NCBI RefSeq assembly: GCF_022539665.2
Contig: NC_081334.1
Location: forward strand, 6,728,424-6,792,423
Source of the DNA: Daphnia carinata
Lineage: Eukaryota > Arthropoda > Branchiopoda > Diplostraca > Daphniidae
Length of the DNA stretch: 64,000 nucleotides
Direction: 5' to 3'
A program made the translations under genes and the position numbers. Each line of letters opens with the position of its first letter. Positions within the stretch are counted from its first letter, which is position 1. Below the pieces are notes generated by a model. It did no database searches, was not told where the DNA came from, and was given only the letters and a program-made list of their open reading frames with translations. Below are positions 1 through 10,874 of the stretch, piece after piece.

Positions 1-11
1 CACAAAAACAG

Positions 12-496
12 GTTTAGCAGCTCCAGGTCTTGTCCTCAACGAGAGAGATATACAAAAACTGAAAAGAGATCGTGATGCTTGGCAGGCGCAGGCCAATGAA
101 CGACGGCAATTACTTCAAGTAGCAGATAATAACCTTCGCGAAATTACAACTCGCCAAAAAGCCACAGAAGAGTCTATTCAAAGGACGCGGTCGATTCTTG
201 AATCTTCTCGAGCGATTCTGGAACAACTTCGAGGGCAGTATGCAATCTTGGGTGGTCTCGGGGCCCAGATTAGAAATGTTTCCACTTTTCTCCTATTGCT
301 GAATGGAGAAATGGGTGTTATTCACAACCAGCAAAAGCTGATGGTGCTCTTCAGTCCTTTGTTGGAATCTGTTAATAGTTTGGTTACTTTCCTAGAGGGC
401 AATGCCAATATGATAGTTCTAATAGGTGACAGAGATGCTCTATCTAAAATCCGTCAACACCTTTCACAAAACGTTTTGCCTGCATTGGGAAACTGA
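12..496 (+). CDS. Terminal exon of tandem secreted coiled-coil protein, copy 1 (partial)
   Basis: This is the last exon of a gene whose upstream exons lie left of the window. It follows an AG acceptor at 10-11, starts in phase 1 and reads open for about 160 codons to a TGA ending at 496. It is clearly paralogous to the third exon of the gene at 3119-4441: it begins with Leu-Ala-Ala-Pro-Gly, has the same KRDRDAWQAQA block and the same C-terminal ending PALGN. The predicted product is alpha-helical with heptad-like spacing and no cysteine. I do not recognise a named family. Copy 1 and its downstream flank are duplicated at 3957-5359, so it is one member of a local tandem array. Confidence 0.75.
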
Positions 497-1378
497 AGAA
501 AGAACCTGATCCGTTGACCAGAACGTAGCAATTTGAACTTCATTGAATTAAAAAAAAATTCTGCCTACGTTTGCAAGGTTGTATTTGTGATTTATAATTG
601 GAATTTGGGTAGGTACATCAAAGTAACTTAAAATGACTTATTGTTGAATGTCTAACAGATTAACAATAAAAGCAAATATTTTATTTTCAGGCACTCGTTA
701 TTCATATTGGCGATTTACGGTGTGTTCGTCTGCTAATATTTACATTTTTTGTGAAAGCAGACTCAAATGGCTAAACTTTGTTAAAAATAATCTGGAACTC
801 TTTTATTTAACAATCTTACGTGTTCATGCAAATATGATTATAGATGTTTACATGAATATTATCAACTGGGTTGCTTGGGGAAATAAGGTTATTTATTCGG
901 CCTCCATGAGCGATCCTGATAGACGGGTTCTACTACCTTCTAGGTTACACACACCCGTAGCCAGGTGTCTCTGCCTTGGCGCCTCCCACAGTCCCATCTC
1001 GCCATCTCTGGACCAGAAGCCCAAGGGCTCAACCACCCAAAGTCAAGGTTCTTCGTTTAAGATATCTGAAAGGTGACAAAGCTGTTGAAGACGGAAGTTT
1101 CAAATCAGTATTGAAATGTGGCTATTTGACTCAGGTCGATCTCCGAGTTCTTTGCTTGTTCGATGTTCCTATCACATTCAGAACGGTTGTAAATCTCCAA
1201 GGAAGATATTCGTATCCATATTCATCTGGACTTCAACGGTCAATTGAGGTTTGTCATTTTGTACAAATGAATTGCCATGATTTAATCGTTTCACTGTAGT
1301 ATTTGGTGTTACACGATACTATTTTGATGTTGGCCATGCTTTCATGTTCGTAACTTCTTACTTTCCTCATATTTGTAC
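497..1378 (+). repeat. Downstream flank of copy 1, duplicated at 4442-5359
   Basis: The 3' flank of copy 1 aligns with the 3' flank of copy 2 over most of its length. Shared stretches include TTTGGGTAGGTACATCA, a block with CTACTACCTTCTAGG followed by the phrase GGTGTCTCTGCCTTGGCG, and ATTCATCTGGAC. The offset is about 3.95-3.98 kb. The duplication unit therefore covers the last exon plus roughly 900 bp downstream. I see no convincing coding capacity here: the open frames differ between the two copies. Confidence 0.75.
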
Positions 1379-3118
1379 GAAACGTTATATCTGATGTAGG
1401 GTAACAGAGACTTGGGCGCACATTTCTTTTCGTTTTCGACTTTTTAAAAAGTAATTTTGTATTACCGATATGAAAAATCCAACACTGATAAAAGGGACGT
1501 GATCCACCGAGATCTGGGTGATCAAGTCAACGAGGAGTTATGCCTTGTACGTGTGACTTATTCCTCTCTGTTTTTTTGTTTGTTTTTAGAATATTACTGT
1601 GTTGTCATGAGTCACCGGTGTAACGTGAATGGGCGGACTCAACCGCCTTCAAGTGGGGGCACAATCTGTTACGGCAACTGTCATCGTCCGAAACATCATT
1701 CGTCGCAAACAAATTGGAAGGCAAGTTTGAATTTATTTCAAATGTTTCATGTTGCCCAAAGCAACTTTAACAGCTGCAGTGCTAATAGTTGAGATCGACG
1801 ATTACCTTGCGACACCTTCCGGAAAAATGTGAAACGAATTAGACATCACATGTTTAATTCCAGTCCTCTTAGTTTAATCTGATATCACTGGTCCAACTTG
1901 AGGCACGAATTGCTTAGCTTCGAATAATTTGCGTAAGATCGAGTATTATATCTTATAAACTATGTATGTTTATCAACTGGCGGTACGTCAATTTCGGCTT
2001 GCTGGTGTTTTAGTATAAGATGTAATTTATCTGTTATTCTTCTTGCATTATAATAGCCTTCTTGTGTTTGCGTTGTCTTGTCTTACCGTGGGGGAAGATA
2101 TGCACCATGTGGCATGTCTATGTGAAAACTGCTTAACAGAAATGCCAGAGCTAAAATGGGGATTGTTGGAATATGCTGGCATTTGTTGATCCAATTTCTA
2201 ACTGTAACACCATAATTGTCGAGTACTAAAATGGACATTAAGCTAATTGCAGAAATATCCTACCAAATACTGATGATTGTTGTTCCTGGTCATCACATTG
2301 TGCGTTTAGTTTTGCGCTCTAATTCGTCCTGACATTAACGGAAATTTTGATAGTATTTTCCAATGTATACTTCCAGCTGCTTTACGTATTCTCCGCGATA
2401 TTCGCAGGATTTGTTAGGACGATTTTTGCGCTTGTCGTAAGCTGCAATAAATCATTTGGCCGCTTTGTACCTAAATTATTAGTTCTACTCATCTGAGTAA
2501 AAATGTTTTCCCAAAGATATTCATTAAACACATGAAAGCTCAATCGAAGATGAATGTAATTCGATTTTTATTGTGCGTAATTGAACCATTCCATAGACAA
2601 TGTTTAAAAGGAGAGAACATTGTACTTTGCCCCGAATGAAAAAAATGCTTGTGAATTGTCGTATGTTTAACTACAGCAACAACTACAGCTTCATAAAGTC
2701 TACTTCCAATAGACAGCGAAATGAAGTAAATCGAGACTTTGGTAAGGGCTAAAGGTGCTAAAACCCATCTTTTGCCCATCTCGATTGCAAGTCGTATGTT
2801 GGTATTCAATAAAGATGCACAAGCTGATGATTGTAACAAAATAAACACATGATAGTAAAACTGGAAGATCAGTTGACGGTTTGGATATGACATGACGAAT
2901 GGACATTTTCGTACTGTAAACAGCAACATTGCTTTGGAAAGCTTTTCTGTAAATATTAAACAAACTACACTGCATTGATCGGGAGATTAATAGGTCAGTC
3001 CTTCAATTCCGCTTGAAAGGCCACTAACAACCATTACTCTTACTCAGTAACTGCGCAGTTTTTGGCGTGGCAATTCACCTTAATATTGTGCTACGCCAAT
3101 CATTCCTCGTCAAACGTA
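1379..3118. other. Intergenic stretch between copies 1 and 2
   Basis: No confident gene. One exon-like segment stands out at 1590-1720 (reported separately). Minus-strand open frames at 2540-2975 overlap one another, are AT-rich and have no supporting splice or domain signal. The last 100 bases should contain the promoter of the gene starting at 3119, but I see no clear TATA box. Confidence 0.5.
1590..1720 (+). other. Exon-like cysteine-rich segment with GC-AG type donor
   Basis: The segment follows a T-rich tract ending TTTTTAG and ends AAG followed by GCAAGT, the preferred form of a rare GC donor. The phase-1 frame is open throughout and gives a cysteine-bearing peptide (SHRCNV ... GGTICYGNCHR). 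A second open segment at about 1498-1555 ends at a possible GTGTGA donor in a matching phase. No start exon, terminal exon or known domain was found, so this may be chance. Confidence 0.2.
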
Positions 3119-4441
3119 ATGCGAATAACGGCGTCCTTATTGGCGCTCTGCGCCGTCAGTTTAGTTGGTAAGTTTAGACAGATCTGCAGTGTTTTGGCCC
3201 TTGAAATAATCTTTGATTCCGGTGGAATTGAACAACTTCAGGCCCGTCATAAAAGGCGACTTTATGCTTGTTTTATAATATAAGTTTAATTAAAATATGT
3301 CGTCTGCCCTTCTTATGTTTAATGAACTCCTTGTGTTCTCTTGTTTAGGCACAATTGGTAATTATGGTCGAACAGTTCAAGCTGCCCCAGTTGGCGATCG
3401 ATTGCAAAAAATGATGGAAGCCATACAGCCTTCGTTCAGCGAAGCACTCGTTCACTTATCAAACCTGCTCGATTTGGTTATGAATTACGACGAAACTGTC
3501 GCTAATGGCTCCGTGGACAATGATGTGACAACTTCGATTCAAACAACTATCCGATTGGCCTCAGATTCGCTTAACGATACGGTTGCCATCAGCGATCATC
3601 ACCTAAAATTGTATGAAGCCACTTTGTTTTCTTTGTCTATTGATATGTCTGGGAAAGAAAAACAACTCTTCAACGACCACGCCGTACTGAGGCGGTTGGT
3701 AATTGAAGAGCTGAAATGGAAAGACGAAGCGAATAAACTTAGTCAAGTAATTGAAGAACTGGACAATAAAGTGCGCGATGCTGACCAAAGAGCCGCACAT
3801 TCCCAAGCAAGGGCTCAAAAGAAAAAAAAGAATAGATGGAAATGGATTACAGCAACGGTTTTCACATTAGGTATGGTTTCTAAAGAAGTAGCATCGAAAT
3901 ATTTTGTTTTCTATTGATTTTTGAATTCCTTCTTCTTTTTTTTTCCCAAAAAACAGGTTTAGCAACTCCAGGCCTTGTAATCAACGAGAATGATATTAAA
4001 AAACTGAAAAGAGATCGTGATGCTTGGCAGGCCCAGGCCAAACAACAAAGGCAATTACTTCAGGTTGCACTAAATAACCTTCACAATATTTCATTTCGCC
4101 AACAAGCCACAAAAAACTCTATTGGAAGGACGTGGACGATTATTGAATCTTCTCGAGCGATTCTGAAAGAACGTCGGGGGCAGTATGCAATTTTGGCTGG
4201 TCTCGGGTCCCAGATTAGAAATGTTCACACTTTTCTCAACTCGTTGAACGGAAGTGTGGATGCTATTTACAGCCAGCAACAGCTGATGGTGCTCTTCAGG
4301 CCTTTGCTGGATTCTCTTAATGATTTGGTTGCTTTCCTAGAAGGCAATGCCAATATGATAGTTCTAATAGGTGACAGAGATGCTGTATCTAAAATCCGTC
4401 AACACCTTTCACATAACGTTTCCCCCGCATTGGGAAACTGA
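3119..4441 (+). CDS. Secreted coiled-coil-rich protein of unknown function, tandem copy 2 (intact)
   Basis: Three exons close in phase: 3119-3167, 3349-3870 and 3957-4441, coding for 351 residues. Introns are 181 and 86 nt with GT-AG ends, both in phase 1. The start is the ATG at 3119, which opens a signal peptide (MRITASLLALCAVSLVG). The mature part is two long amphipathic helical regions, about residues 35-185 and 200-351, separated by a short hydrophobic segment after a basic patch (RWKWITATVFTLG). There is no cysteine after the signal peptide. The layout of two helical arms around a short apolar segment recalls alpha-helical pore-forming protein folds, but that is only a resemblance in outline and I see no diagnostic motif. 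Copies at 12-496 and 8050-9264 are paralogues; the third is broken. Confidence 0.85.
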
Positions 4442-5359
4442 AGAAAAAACCTGATCTGTTCACCTGAATGTAGCAATTTGAGCTAGTTTTTTCAAGCTAA
4501 TTTTAAGCAATTTGAACTTGATTGAATGTAAAATTCTTTCTGCCTTAAAATTTTTCCTGCTTATGTTTGCAAGATTGTATTTCTGATTTAAAATTGGAGT
4601 TTGGGTAGGTACATCAGAGTAACTTGAAATGAATTATTGTTGAAAGTCTAACACAATTCACAAAAAAAGGAAATATCTTATTTTCAGGCAATCTTTATTT
4701 ATGTTGGTGATGTAGATATGTTCTTCTGCTAACGTTTAGATTTTTAGTGAAAGCAGGCTCAAATGGCTAAACGTTGTTAAAGATAATCTGGAACTCTTTT
4801 ATTTAACTGTCTTATGTGTTCATGCAGATATTATTATAGATGTTTACATGAAGATCATCAACTGGGTTGTTTGGGGAAATATGGTTATTTATTCTGCCTT
4901 CGTGAGAGCTCCTGATAGACTGGCTCTACTACCTTCTAGGTTACACACGCCCGTAACCAGGTGTCTCTGCCTTGGCGGCTCGAATAGTCCCATCTCGCCA
5001 TCTCTGGCCCAGAAGCCCAAGGTCAAGGTTCTCCGTTTTGGATATCTGCAAGGTGACAAAGCTGCTGAAGACGGAAGTCTCCAATCAGTATTGAAGTGTG
5101 GGTGAAAGACTCAGGTCGGTCTCTGAGTTACTTATTTGTTCGATGTTTCAAGCACATTCAGAATAGTTGTAAATCTCCAAGGAAGATATTCACATCCATA
5201 TTCATCTGGACAGCAACAGTCAATTGAGGTTCGTCATTTTGTACAAATGAATTGCCATAAATTAATCGTTTCACTGTAGTATTCGGTGTTACACGATACG
5301 ATTTTGGTGTCTACCATGCTTTCATGTTCATAGCTCCTAACTTTTCTCATGTTTGTATG
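4442..5359 (+). repeat. Downstream flank of copy 2, duplicate of 497-1378
   Basis: Second copy of the duplicated 3' flank, with substitutions and small indels. An insertion of about 40 bp relative to copy 1 lies near 4478-4520. Neither copy carries a conserved open frame, so the similarity reflects recent segmental duplication rather than a second gene. Confidence 0.75.
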
Positions 5360-5685
5360 CTTGAACTAGTTAGCGTTACTTATACTTCTGAGTTTAAATG
5401 TCACTTTGGATTATTAGGTAGGGATTTAGATGTTGCTGTTAACCTAGGTCATTATTCCCATTGCAATGTCTTGCACATGATTGTAGGTAATGGTAGGGGT
5501 GTAACCAATTTAAGTGTTATTTCTTATCTGTAATTATGTCCATTAAATTTATACTTTGTTTTAGGCTGTATGTGCTTTCCTAGATGTCTTAATTTGGTGT
5601 AGACATGTGCAGCTCTGTGTTGGATAGCCTAATTTTGGTGAAGGTAGGAATAATAGTATTTCCTATTTTGGGTTGGTAATCCTTG

Positions 5686-5770
5686 TTAGGTAGCATTGTT
5701 TCTATGATGAACATTTTTATTTTGGAGGAACATTAGCTGTTTTATGTTGGGAGCTAACCAAAAGGGTACT
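5686..5770 (+). repeat. Diverged 85-bp repeat, copy A
   Basis: Pairs with 6776-6863 at an offset of about 1.09 kb. Both copies begin TAGGTAG, contain a GTTAGCTGTT or ATTAGCTGTT core and end CAAAAGGGTACT. Each copy lies 70-95 bp upstream of an exon-like segment (5841 and 6955), as expected if an exon with its upstream intron had been duplicated. Confidence 0.5.
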
Positions 5771-5840
5771 CGGATCACAGATGTGCACATGAAGGATGCA
5801 TATTATTAATGTATGTTTAGTTTTCATTTTCACTTTTCAG

Positions 5841-7637
5841 GTGGAGCTCGCGTGTTACCGTCCAGGGGGAATTGGTGTTGCATTTTAGGTTGGTGTAATG
5901 ATTTTTCGGTTCGTTCTGTTCTATTTTACGACAATGATGAGATGTAATATGGTGTATTTTAGTGATTTGAGCCGTAGCCAAAAGGATACTGATTCCTTTG
6001 TAGTTCAGACGGTATTCGGGTGTTAAGTTTGACACTTAACACCTTGCCTTTTTTTGCTTTTTGTGAAGGCATTTAGATGCTTAGGTTGGATCTGTTGGAA
6101 CGACGCTTGCCATCGAGACTGAGGCATGGTGAGAATTGTTTTATTATAATTATTTAAAAATATTAAACCGTGTTATGACGATTTTGTATCTGTAAGGATG
6201 GATGGTGGTGTTGAAGCTTAAGAGGCCTGATACAATTGTCCCGTAAGTGTGTTTCATGTCGTAAGATTCTTCTAATTAAATACCTTTCCAACTTCTTTAG
6301 GGTTTGTCCTTATCCCACTGTTTGGCAGAAATGGCGCGTAATGGTGTTGTTGGCCACCTATTGTGAAGCGTTTGGTGAAATGTGGAGCTGTTATGCCTTA
6401 AAGGTTTGTCATGTTTTTCCTGTTAATGTGATGTTATTAGTATGTAACATGATTTTTAATTAGTGTGCAGGGTGTATTGTCAATGATATTTAGGCAAGAT
6501 GGTGCTTGTTGAAATTCCCTTATGATTGTAATAGTTAAGTGGATATTTGGTGGTGATGGGTATTAATTTTAAATTCATGCTTCACCATGTTTTCAATTTG
6601 AGTTATACTTATTTTTCTTAGGTGTTCATGCCTGCCTGGATCAGTGTTTCAAATTTAAGAATGTGTTGTTAGTGAGACATAGCTGCTATCGTGCTTTTGA
6701 CATGTTCATGTCGATGTTAGTTGGCGGGGTTTTGGCTAAGGTGACAAAGTGTTCAATTTTTAAAAGTTGACTTTGCTAGGTAGTATTATATCCATGATTA
6801 TTTTATTTATTTTTCAAAAGAGACGTTAGCTGTTCCCGTGTTGGAGATAATCAAAAGGGTACTGTTCTACAAAAAGGATACTGTTTCTATCTTCCGGGTA
6901 ATATTCTAGTGTTCACTCTAACGCCAACCGTTTGTATTTTGTGCCTTAATGCAGGTTTCGAAAGACCCTGGTGGGCTCAGTTGAACTGGTGTATACATAG
7001 AGATAATTTATTTATTATAGATATTCAGCCTTATCGATGGTGTTGTCCAGATGATGGGAAGTTATTAACGATCGGTGCACTTTTTGTCGGCGGTGAGTAA
7101 CTGGCATATTCTTTTGTTGAATTTCTATGTTGAAGGTGGAGGCAGGTGTGTAAGGGTGAATTTTTAGTGGTTAATCCATGGCCGTGGTTGAGTATGTCTA
7201 TACGTGTCCCTTGGTATGTGTTCTTTAAAGTACTTCAACAGTAGTAATTCTTACCTGGACTTATCTGTTGGGGTTTGTGGGAACATCTGCTTTGTACAAA
7301 TGTCCTAGCTGATGACGGGAAAAGTAGACATTTGGAATTGTTAGAGAGGAATGATTATGGCCATTTCATCTGACCCAACATTTTCTCCGTGATAGCATTG
7401 CTTGTGTGCGGTTATGTATCATTTGGAAAAAAGCACAAGTATTTTGCAGATCGGAAACCCGGTGAAGCGGCCAGTAATGGCTTTGTGCACAATGTAATAG
7501 TTTCTGTTAGCCATGCAACTATTCATTCGTGCAATGACACGGAAAGTGAACCCTGTTCATCACTTAAAAATGTACGGAGCCAGACTTTAACTTTGGCTTC
7601 GAATGTTTTGTGGAAAATCTCGCGTAGAAAACGGTAA
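5841..7637 (+). other. Candidate unrecognised multi-exon gene, partly phase-compatible exon chain
   Basis: Exon-like segments are 5841-5892, 6085-6128, 6197-6242, 6301-6439, 6622-6671, 6955-7092 and 7396-7637. The first four join in consistent phases (1-2, 2-1, 1-2, 2-0) with introns of 192, 68, 58 and then 182 nt. Some sites are strong, such as CACTTTTCAG at 5831-5840, GTAAGT at 6243 and GTGAGT at 7093. The last two segments also join in phase, and the junction creates a hydrophobic stretch (LLTIGALFVGALLVCGYV) followed by a basic tail, as in a single-pass membrane protein. The translated pieces are rich in Trp and Cys (NWCCIL, YRWCCPDD). The link from 6671 to 6955 does not keep phase, so an exon is missing or one call is wrong. 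No start codon was assigned. The block is T/G-skewed on this strand, which itself favours open frames. Confidence 0.3.
6776..6863 (+). repeat. Diverged 85-bp repeat, copy B
   Basis: Partner of 5686-5770, roughly three quarters identical by eye. It lies in the apparent intron before the exon-like segment at 6955. The tail CAAAAGGGTACTG is echoed again by AAAAGGATACTG near 5979 and 6873, so this motif recurs four times in the block. Confidence 0.5.
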
Positions 7638-8049
7638 ACTGGTGGCGTTGATGATTGGAAAAGGCACAAAGTAAACTTAAATAAAAGAGGAATGTGGATT
7701 AATCGGTTTATTTTTTTCCATGATAGTTGTGTTCCAGTATGTTTCGTCTGCTTAAATGACCAGGATCTTCCGGATGTAATCGTGCTGATTCAACTAGAAT
7801 TGAATGGTGTTCGTAGTTGACGGGGTTAGTTCTACAGTCTCCGCTCTCTTCCTCAGATGTAAGTTTAACCAACCATGTATTTTCTATCTTGTTGTCATCC
7901 AGAGAATTTAAAAAAAAAAAACCATAGAAAACTTAAGACGAGCAACAAACTACATTATTCAAATTTTCTAGATCAATAGGTGAAGTCCTTATTAAGACTT
8001 CCTAGCAAGAATTTCAGGTAGTATCGAACGTTAACGTACTGAATTCAAA

Positions 8050-9264
8050 ATGATTCCAAAATCGTCACTGTTTCTTGCGCTTTGCGTTGTTTGTTTGTCT
8101 GATAATGTTAGATATTTACTTTCTTTGAACGCAGTATTTTTATTGTATTAGAAGATATGTTATGTTGGCTTTCATTCTTAAGAGTTTTATGAGCAGTATT
8201 TAAACATTAAGTTAAATTAGCTTTATACTAAACATATAAGTAAATTTTATAGTGTATAATAACTTGTTTATTTACTTATGTAGTGACGATTGTAAATCTT
8301 GGATGGGCAGGGCCAGTTGCTCCAGTTAGTGATCGACTACAAGAAATGTTGACAGCTATACAGCCTTCCTTCAGTCAAGGACTTATTGATTTATGAAACT
8401 TGTTTGATTTCGTTACGGAACAAGAAGAAACGAATTTTATTTTAAATGAAGATGACAATATTACGCTATTCATACAACACACCATTCAATTAGCGTCAAA
8501 TTCCATGAATGAAACGGAGATCATCACCAATCATATACAATTGTATGAGGTTAGTTTGCTTTCTTTCACCTCTGATATTTCCGCTAAAGAATTTCAACTC
8601 CGTAACGACACCGATGAGCTGGAGTTTTTGATATCGGAAAGTAGTAAATGGCAAGTTGAAGCAGATAAGCTTCAAAAGGCAGCAACAGAACTCGATAATA
8701 AAGCGTGTAAATTGGAACAGAAAGCTCATCACATTCAACAGAGGATGGACAAAAGGGTAAGAAACAGGTGGAAGTGGATTACTGCAACGATACTTACTAC
8801 AGGTTAGCTAAAAACTTGAATAAATGGTAGAGATTTTAATGTTTAACATTATTTATTCTTAACTGAATATACACAGGTTTGGCATCGCCTGGACTTGTCA
8901 TTGGTGAGGTTGAAAGAGGAATTTTCGAAAGAGATCGTAATAATGCGCGCAGTCAAGCTAATGAAAGACTGCATTTACTAAGGATAGTACAAAGTAATCT
9001 TAAAGATATTGCAACTCGGCAACAGAACACAGTAGAGTCTATAAATAAAACACGGGCAAGTCTTGCATCTGCCCAAACGCTCCTGGATTAAATGCGGCTG
9101 CAATATTCAGTTTTGACAAGTCTTGGTGTCCAGATTCGGAATGTTTCCACATTCTTGACGCTGTTGAATGGAGAAATGGGTGTTCTGCATGGCCAGCAAC
9201 AACTATTGCTCCTGTTTACCCCTTTGGTGGTTTCGTAAAACGTAATACTTCGATTGGAAACTGA
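8050..9264 (+). pseudogene. Broken third copy of the secreted coiled-coil gene
   Basis: The three-exon layout is still visible: first exon 8050-8101, second 8284-8802, third from 8877. The signal-peptide exon is preserved (MIPKSSLFLALCVVC), and the second intron keeps GT-AG ends and phase 1. Several defects are seen directly. The first donor reads ATAATG where the intact copy has GTAAGT. A TGA at 8394-8396 replaces the Ser codon of the Leu-Ser-Asn motif. A TAA follows the Leu-Leu-Asp of the third exon, where copies 1 and 2 have Gln or Glu. Another TAA follows at about 9237. The next bases jump to the shared 3' end (GGAAACTGAAGAAA), so about 140 bp of C-terminal coding sequence is deleted. The gene cannot make a full-length product. 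Confidence 0.85.
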
Positions 9265-10012
9265 AGAAAAGTGTGCTTTCCGTGAATTAAGTAACAACGA
9301 TACGAGAACAGAACAATTTGAACATGTTGGTTTGAGCAATAAGCAGTTTCAACTTGATCAGCAATCCAACTCTGAACTGCAAGTAAAACTTCTAAATGCC
9401 TCGAATGTGAATCTTGAACAATTTCAAACAAAACCTGAAAATGTTTCGTGCCAGCTTTTATTATTAGAAAATTAACTCCATATAAATGAAACTTCTGATT
9501 CGGCAGAATAATTGTGGTATAATAGGCACAACCAGAACGTTTTTCTGACCAATTTCACTGTTAGCAATTTACACTTAATCGTTGTGAAGTATGCGTTTCG
9601 TCCCCTATGCTTTTTCAGGTTATGTAACGGATCTGACCATGATGGGTTTTCTTATTCATATTTCATTAACAATTCCGTTAATTAATTCATATACATCTGA
9701 TTTCTGTGAACAGTAACATGAGAAATTTCACTTTGTTTTAACAACACATTGTCTCCCACAACTGAACCAGAAAATGAATGAACTGAATCAGAAAATGTTC
9801 TGACAGTTTTAACAGTTGTGATGTGGTGTATTTCACTTCCACGCATCATGGTATTTTTATCTATCAGTTGACTTGTATGGTTAATTTTCTGTTCGTGTAA
9901 CCTCATTTCCTCTTGACTCATCTAGACTATCTAGTCTCTAGTCTCATCTAGTGTCGACAGCAAAAAGACGGCGGACTTCGTCGCTGCATTCTCGTGCAAT
10001 AAAGACTTACAA
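9265..10012 (+). other. Post-pseudogene spacer with an orphan open frame and a possible 5' exon
   Basis: An open frame through 9254-9475 carries an Asn/Gln-rich peptide with coiled-coil spacing and continues past the pseudogene end; it may be debris or a fragment of another exon. No gene is evident in 9480-9940. At about 9950-10012 a short GC-richer segment ends at a donor (AA then GTAAGA) and could be the untranslated first exon of the gene at 10239, whose coding exon follows an acceptor at about 10224. Confidence 0.35.
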
Positions 10013-10238
10013 GTAAGAATCAAAACTGTTGGAATTGGGCAAAGTGTCTTAACTTTAAATGTCTAGTCTATCAGCATCCATGGTGAGCGTAAACGAAAAT
10101 CGTAAATGTCTCTTCCGAAGCTTCTGTCAGAAGAATATGCTAGCAATCAACTCACGAATCATGTACGGTATGAAATATATATATGAATTAAGAGTTTTTA
10201 TGCCTAATGGTGTTTTACTGTCTTATTATAGATGAACA

Positions 10239-10874
10239 ATGAAAGCCGATGTCGAGGTGACGAAGAAAACAACACGTCGAGGTGCTGTCAAACGTGTCTC
10301 CGTTCCGGAGAAGGAAGCGCCGGAAGGCAAAAGGCGTCGTGGTGAAACGAAAGCCAATAAACACGTTGCTGGATTGGATGATGGAGAAATGTTACACGAA
10401 GGCAACGGACACGCTGTCGACATCCATGCCAATCACGTGCCAGATGAGCCGGAGGCGAACGATGGATCGCGAGTCACATCCGTCATAAATGGACGATCTA
10501 CTCGCGCAAAGGGCGCACTCAAAGTTCATTTTGACGTGGCCGAAACGGCGTATTCGCCAGTCAGATCCACCCGTTCGACGCGGAAGACGGCTTCACCGGC
10601 CGAGAAGAAAGTCTCTGTCCAGCTGGAACGCGACCCCGACATTGAGACTGTGGCCGCTACTGCAAAAGAAGAGGAAGAGAAAGCACCGGCCGCCAAACGT
10701 TCACGGCAAAAGAAGGGCCCGGCAGTATCTGCCGCAACAATGGCGGATGAACCTCCGGCCGTGCCGGCCACGAAACGGACACGTGGTGGCAAGAAAACAA
10801 CTAGCGAACCTGAGCTTGTTAAGGAGGATACCTCATCGCCACCACCACCACCTCGACGTACTAGAAACATCTAA
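10239..10874 (+). CDS. Small lysine/arginine-rich, low-complexity probable nuclear protein
   Basis: A single exon encodes 211 residues. The start ATG at 10239 has good context (ACAATGA) and lies just after an acceptor-like TTATTATAG, so an upstream untranslated exon is likely. The protein is very basic and disordered-looking, with several basic clusters that could act as nuclear localisation signals (KRRRGE, RSTRSTRKT, KRSRQKK, KRTRGGKK), acidic runs (KEEEEK) and a proline run before a final RRTRNI. There is no cysteine, signal peptide or membrane segment. Codon composition is GC-richer than the flanks, and a second ATG at 10227 lies out of frame, giving a short overlapping upstream frame. 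A chromatin or chromosome-associated role is a guess from composition; I do not recognise a family. A possible AATAAA lies near 11069. Confidence 0.7.
   Translation: MKADVEVTKKTTRRGAVKRVSVPEKEAPEGKRRRGETKANKHVAGLDDGEMLHEGNGHAVDIHANHVPDEPEANDGSRVTSVINGRSTRAKGALKVHFDVAETAYSPVRSTRSTRKTASPAEKKVSVQLERDPDIETVAATAKEEEEKAPAAKRSRQKKGPAVSAATMADEPPAVPATKRTRGGKKTTSEPELVKEDTSSPPPPPRRTRNI

Noticed and set aside
6955-7092. Treating 6909-7100 as a stand-alone small ORF gene
   Set aside because: The open frame lies between a good acceptor and donor and makes better sense as an internal exon joined to 7396-7637.
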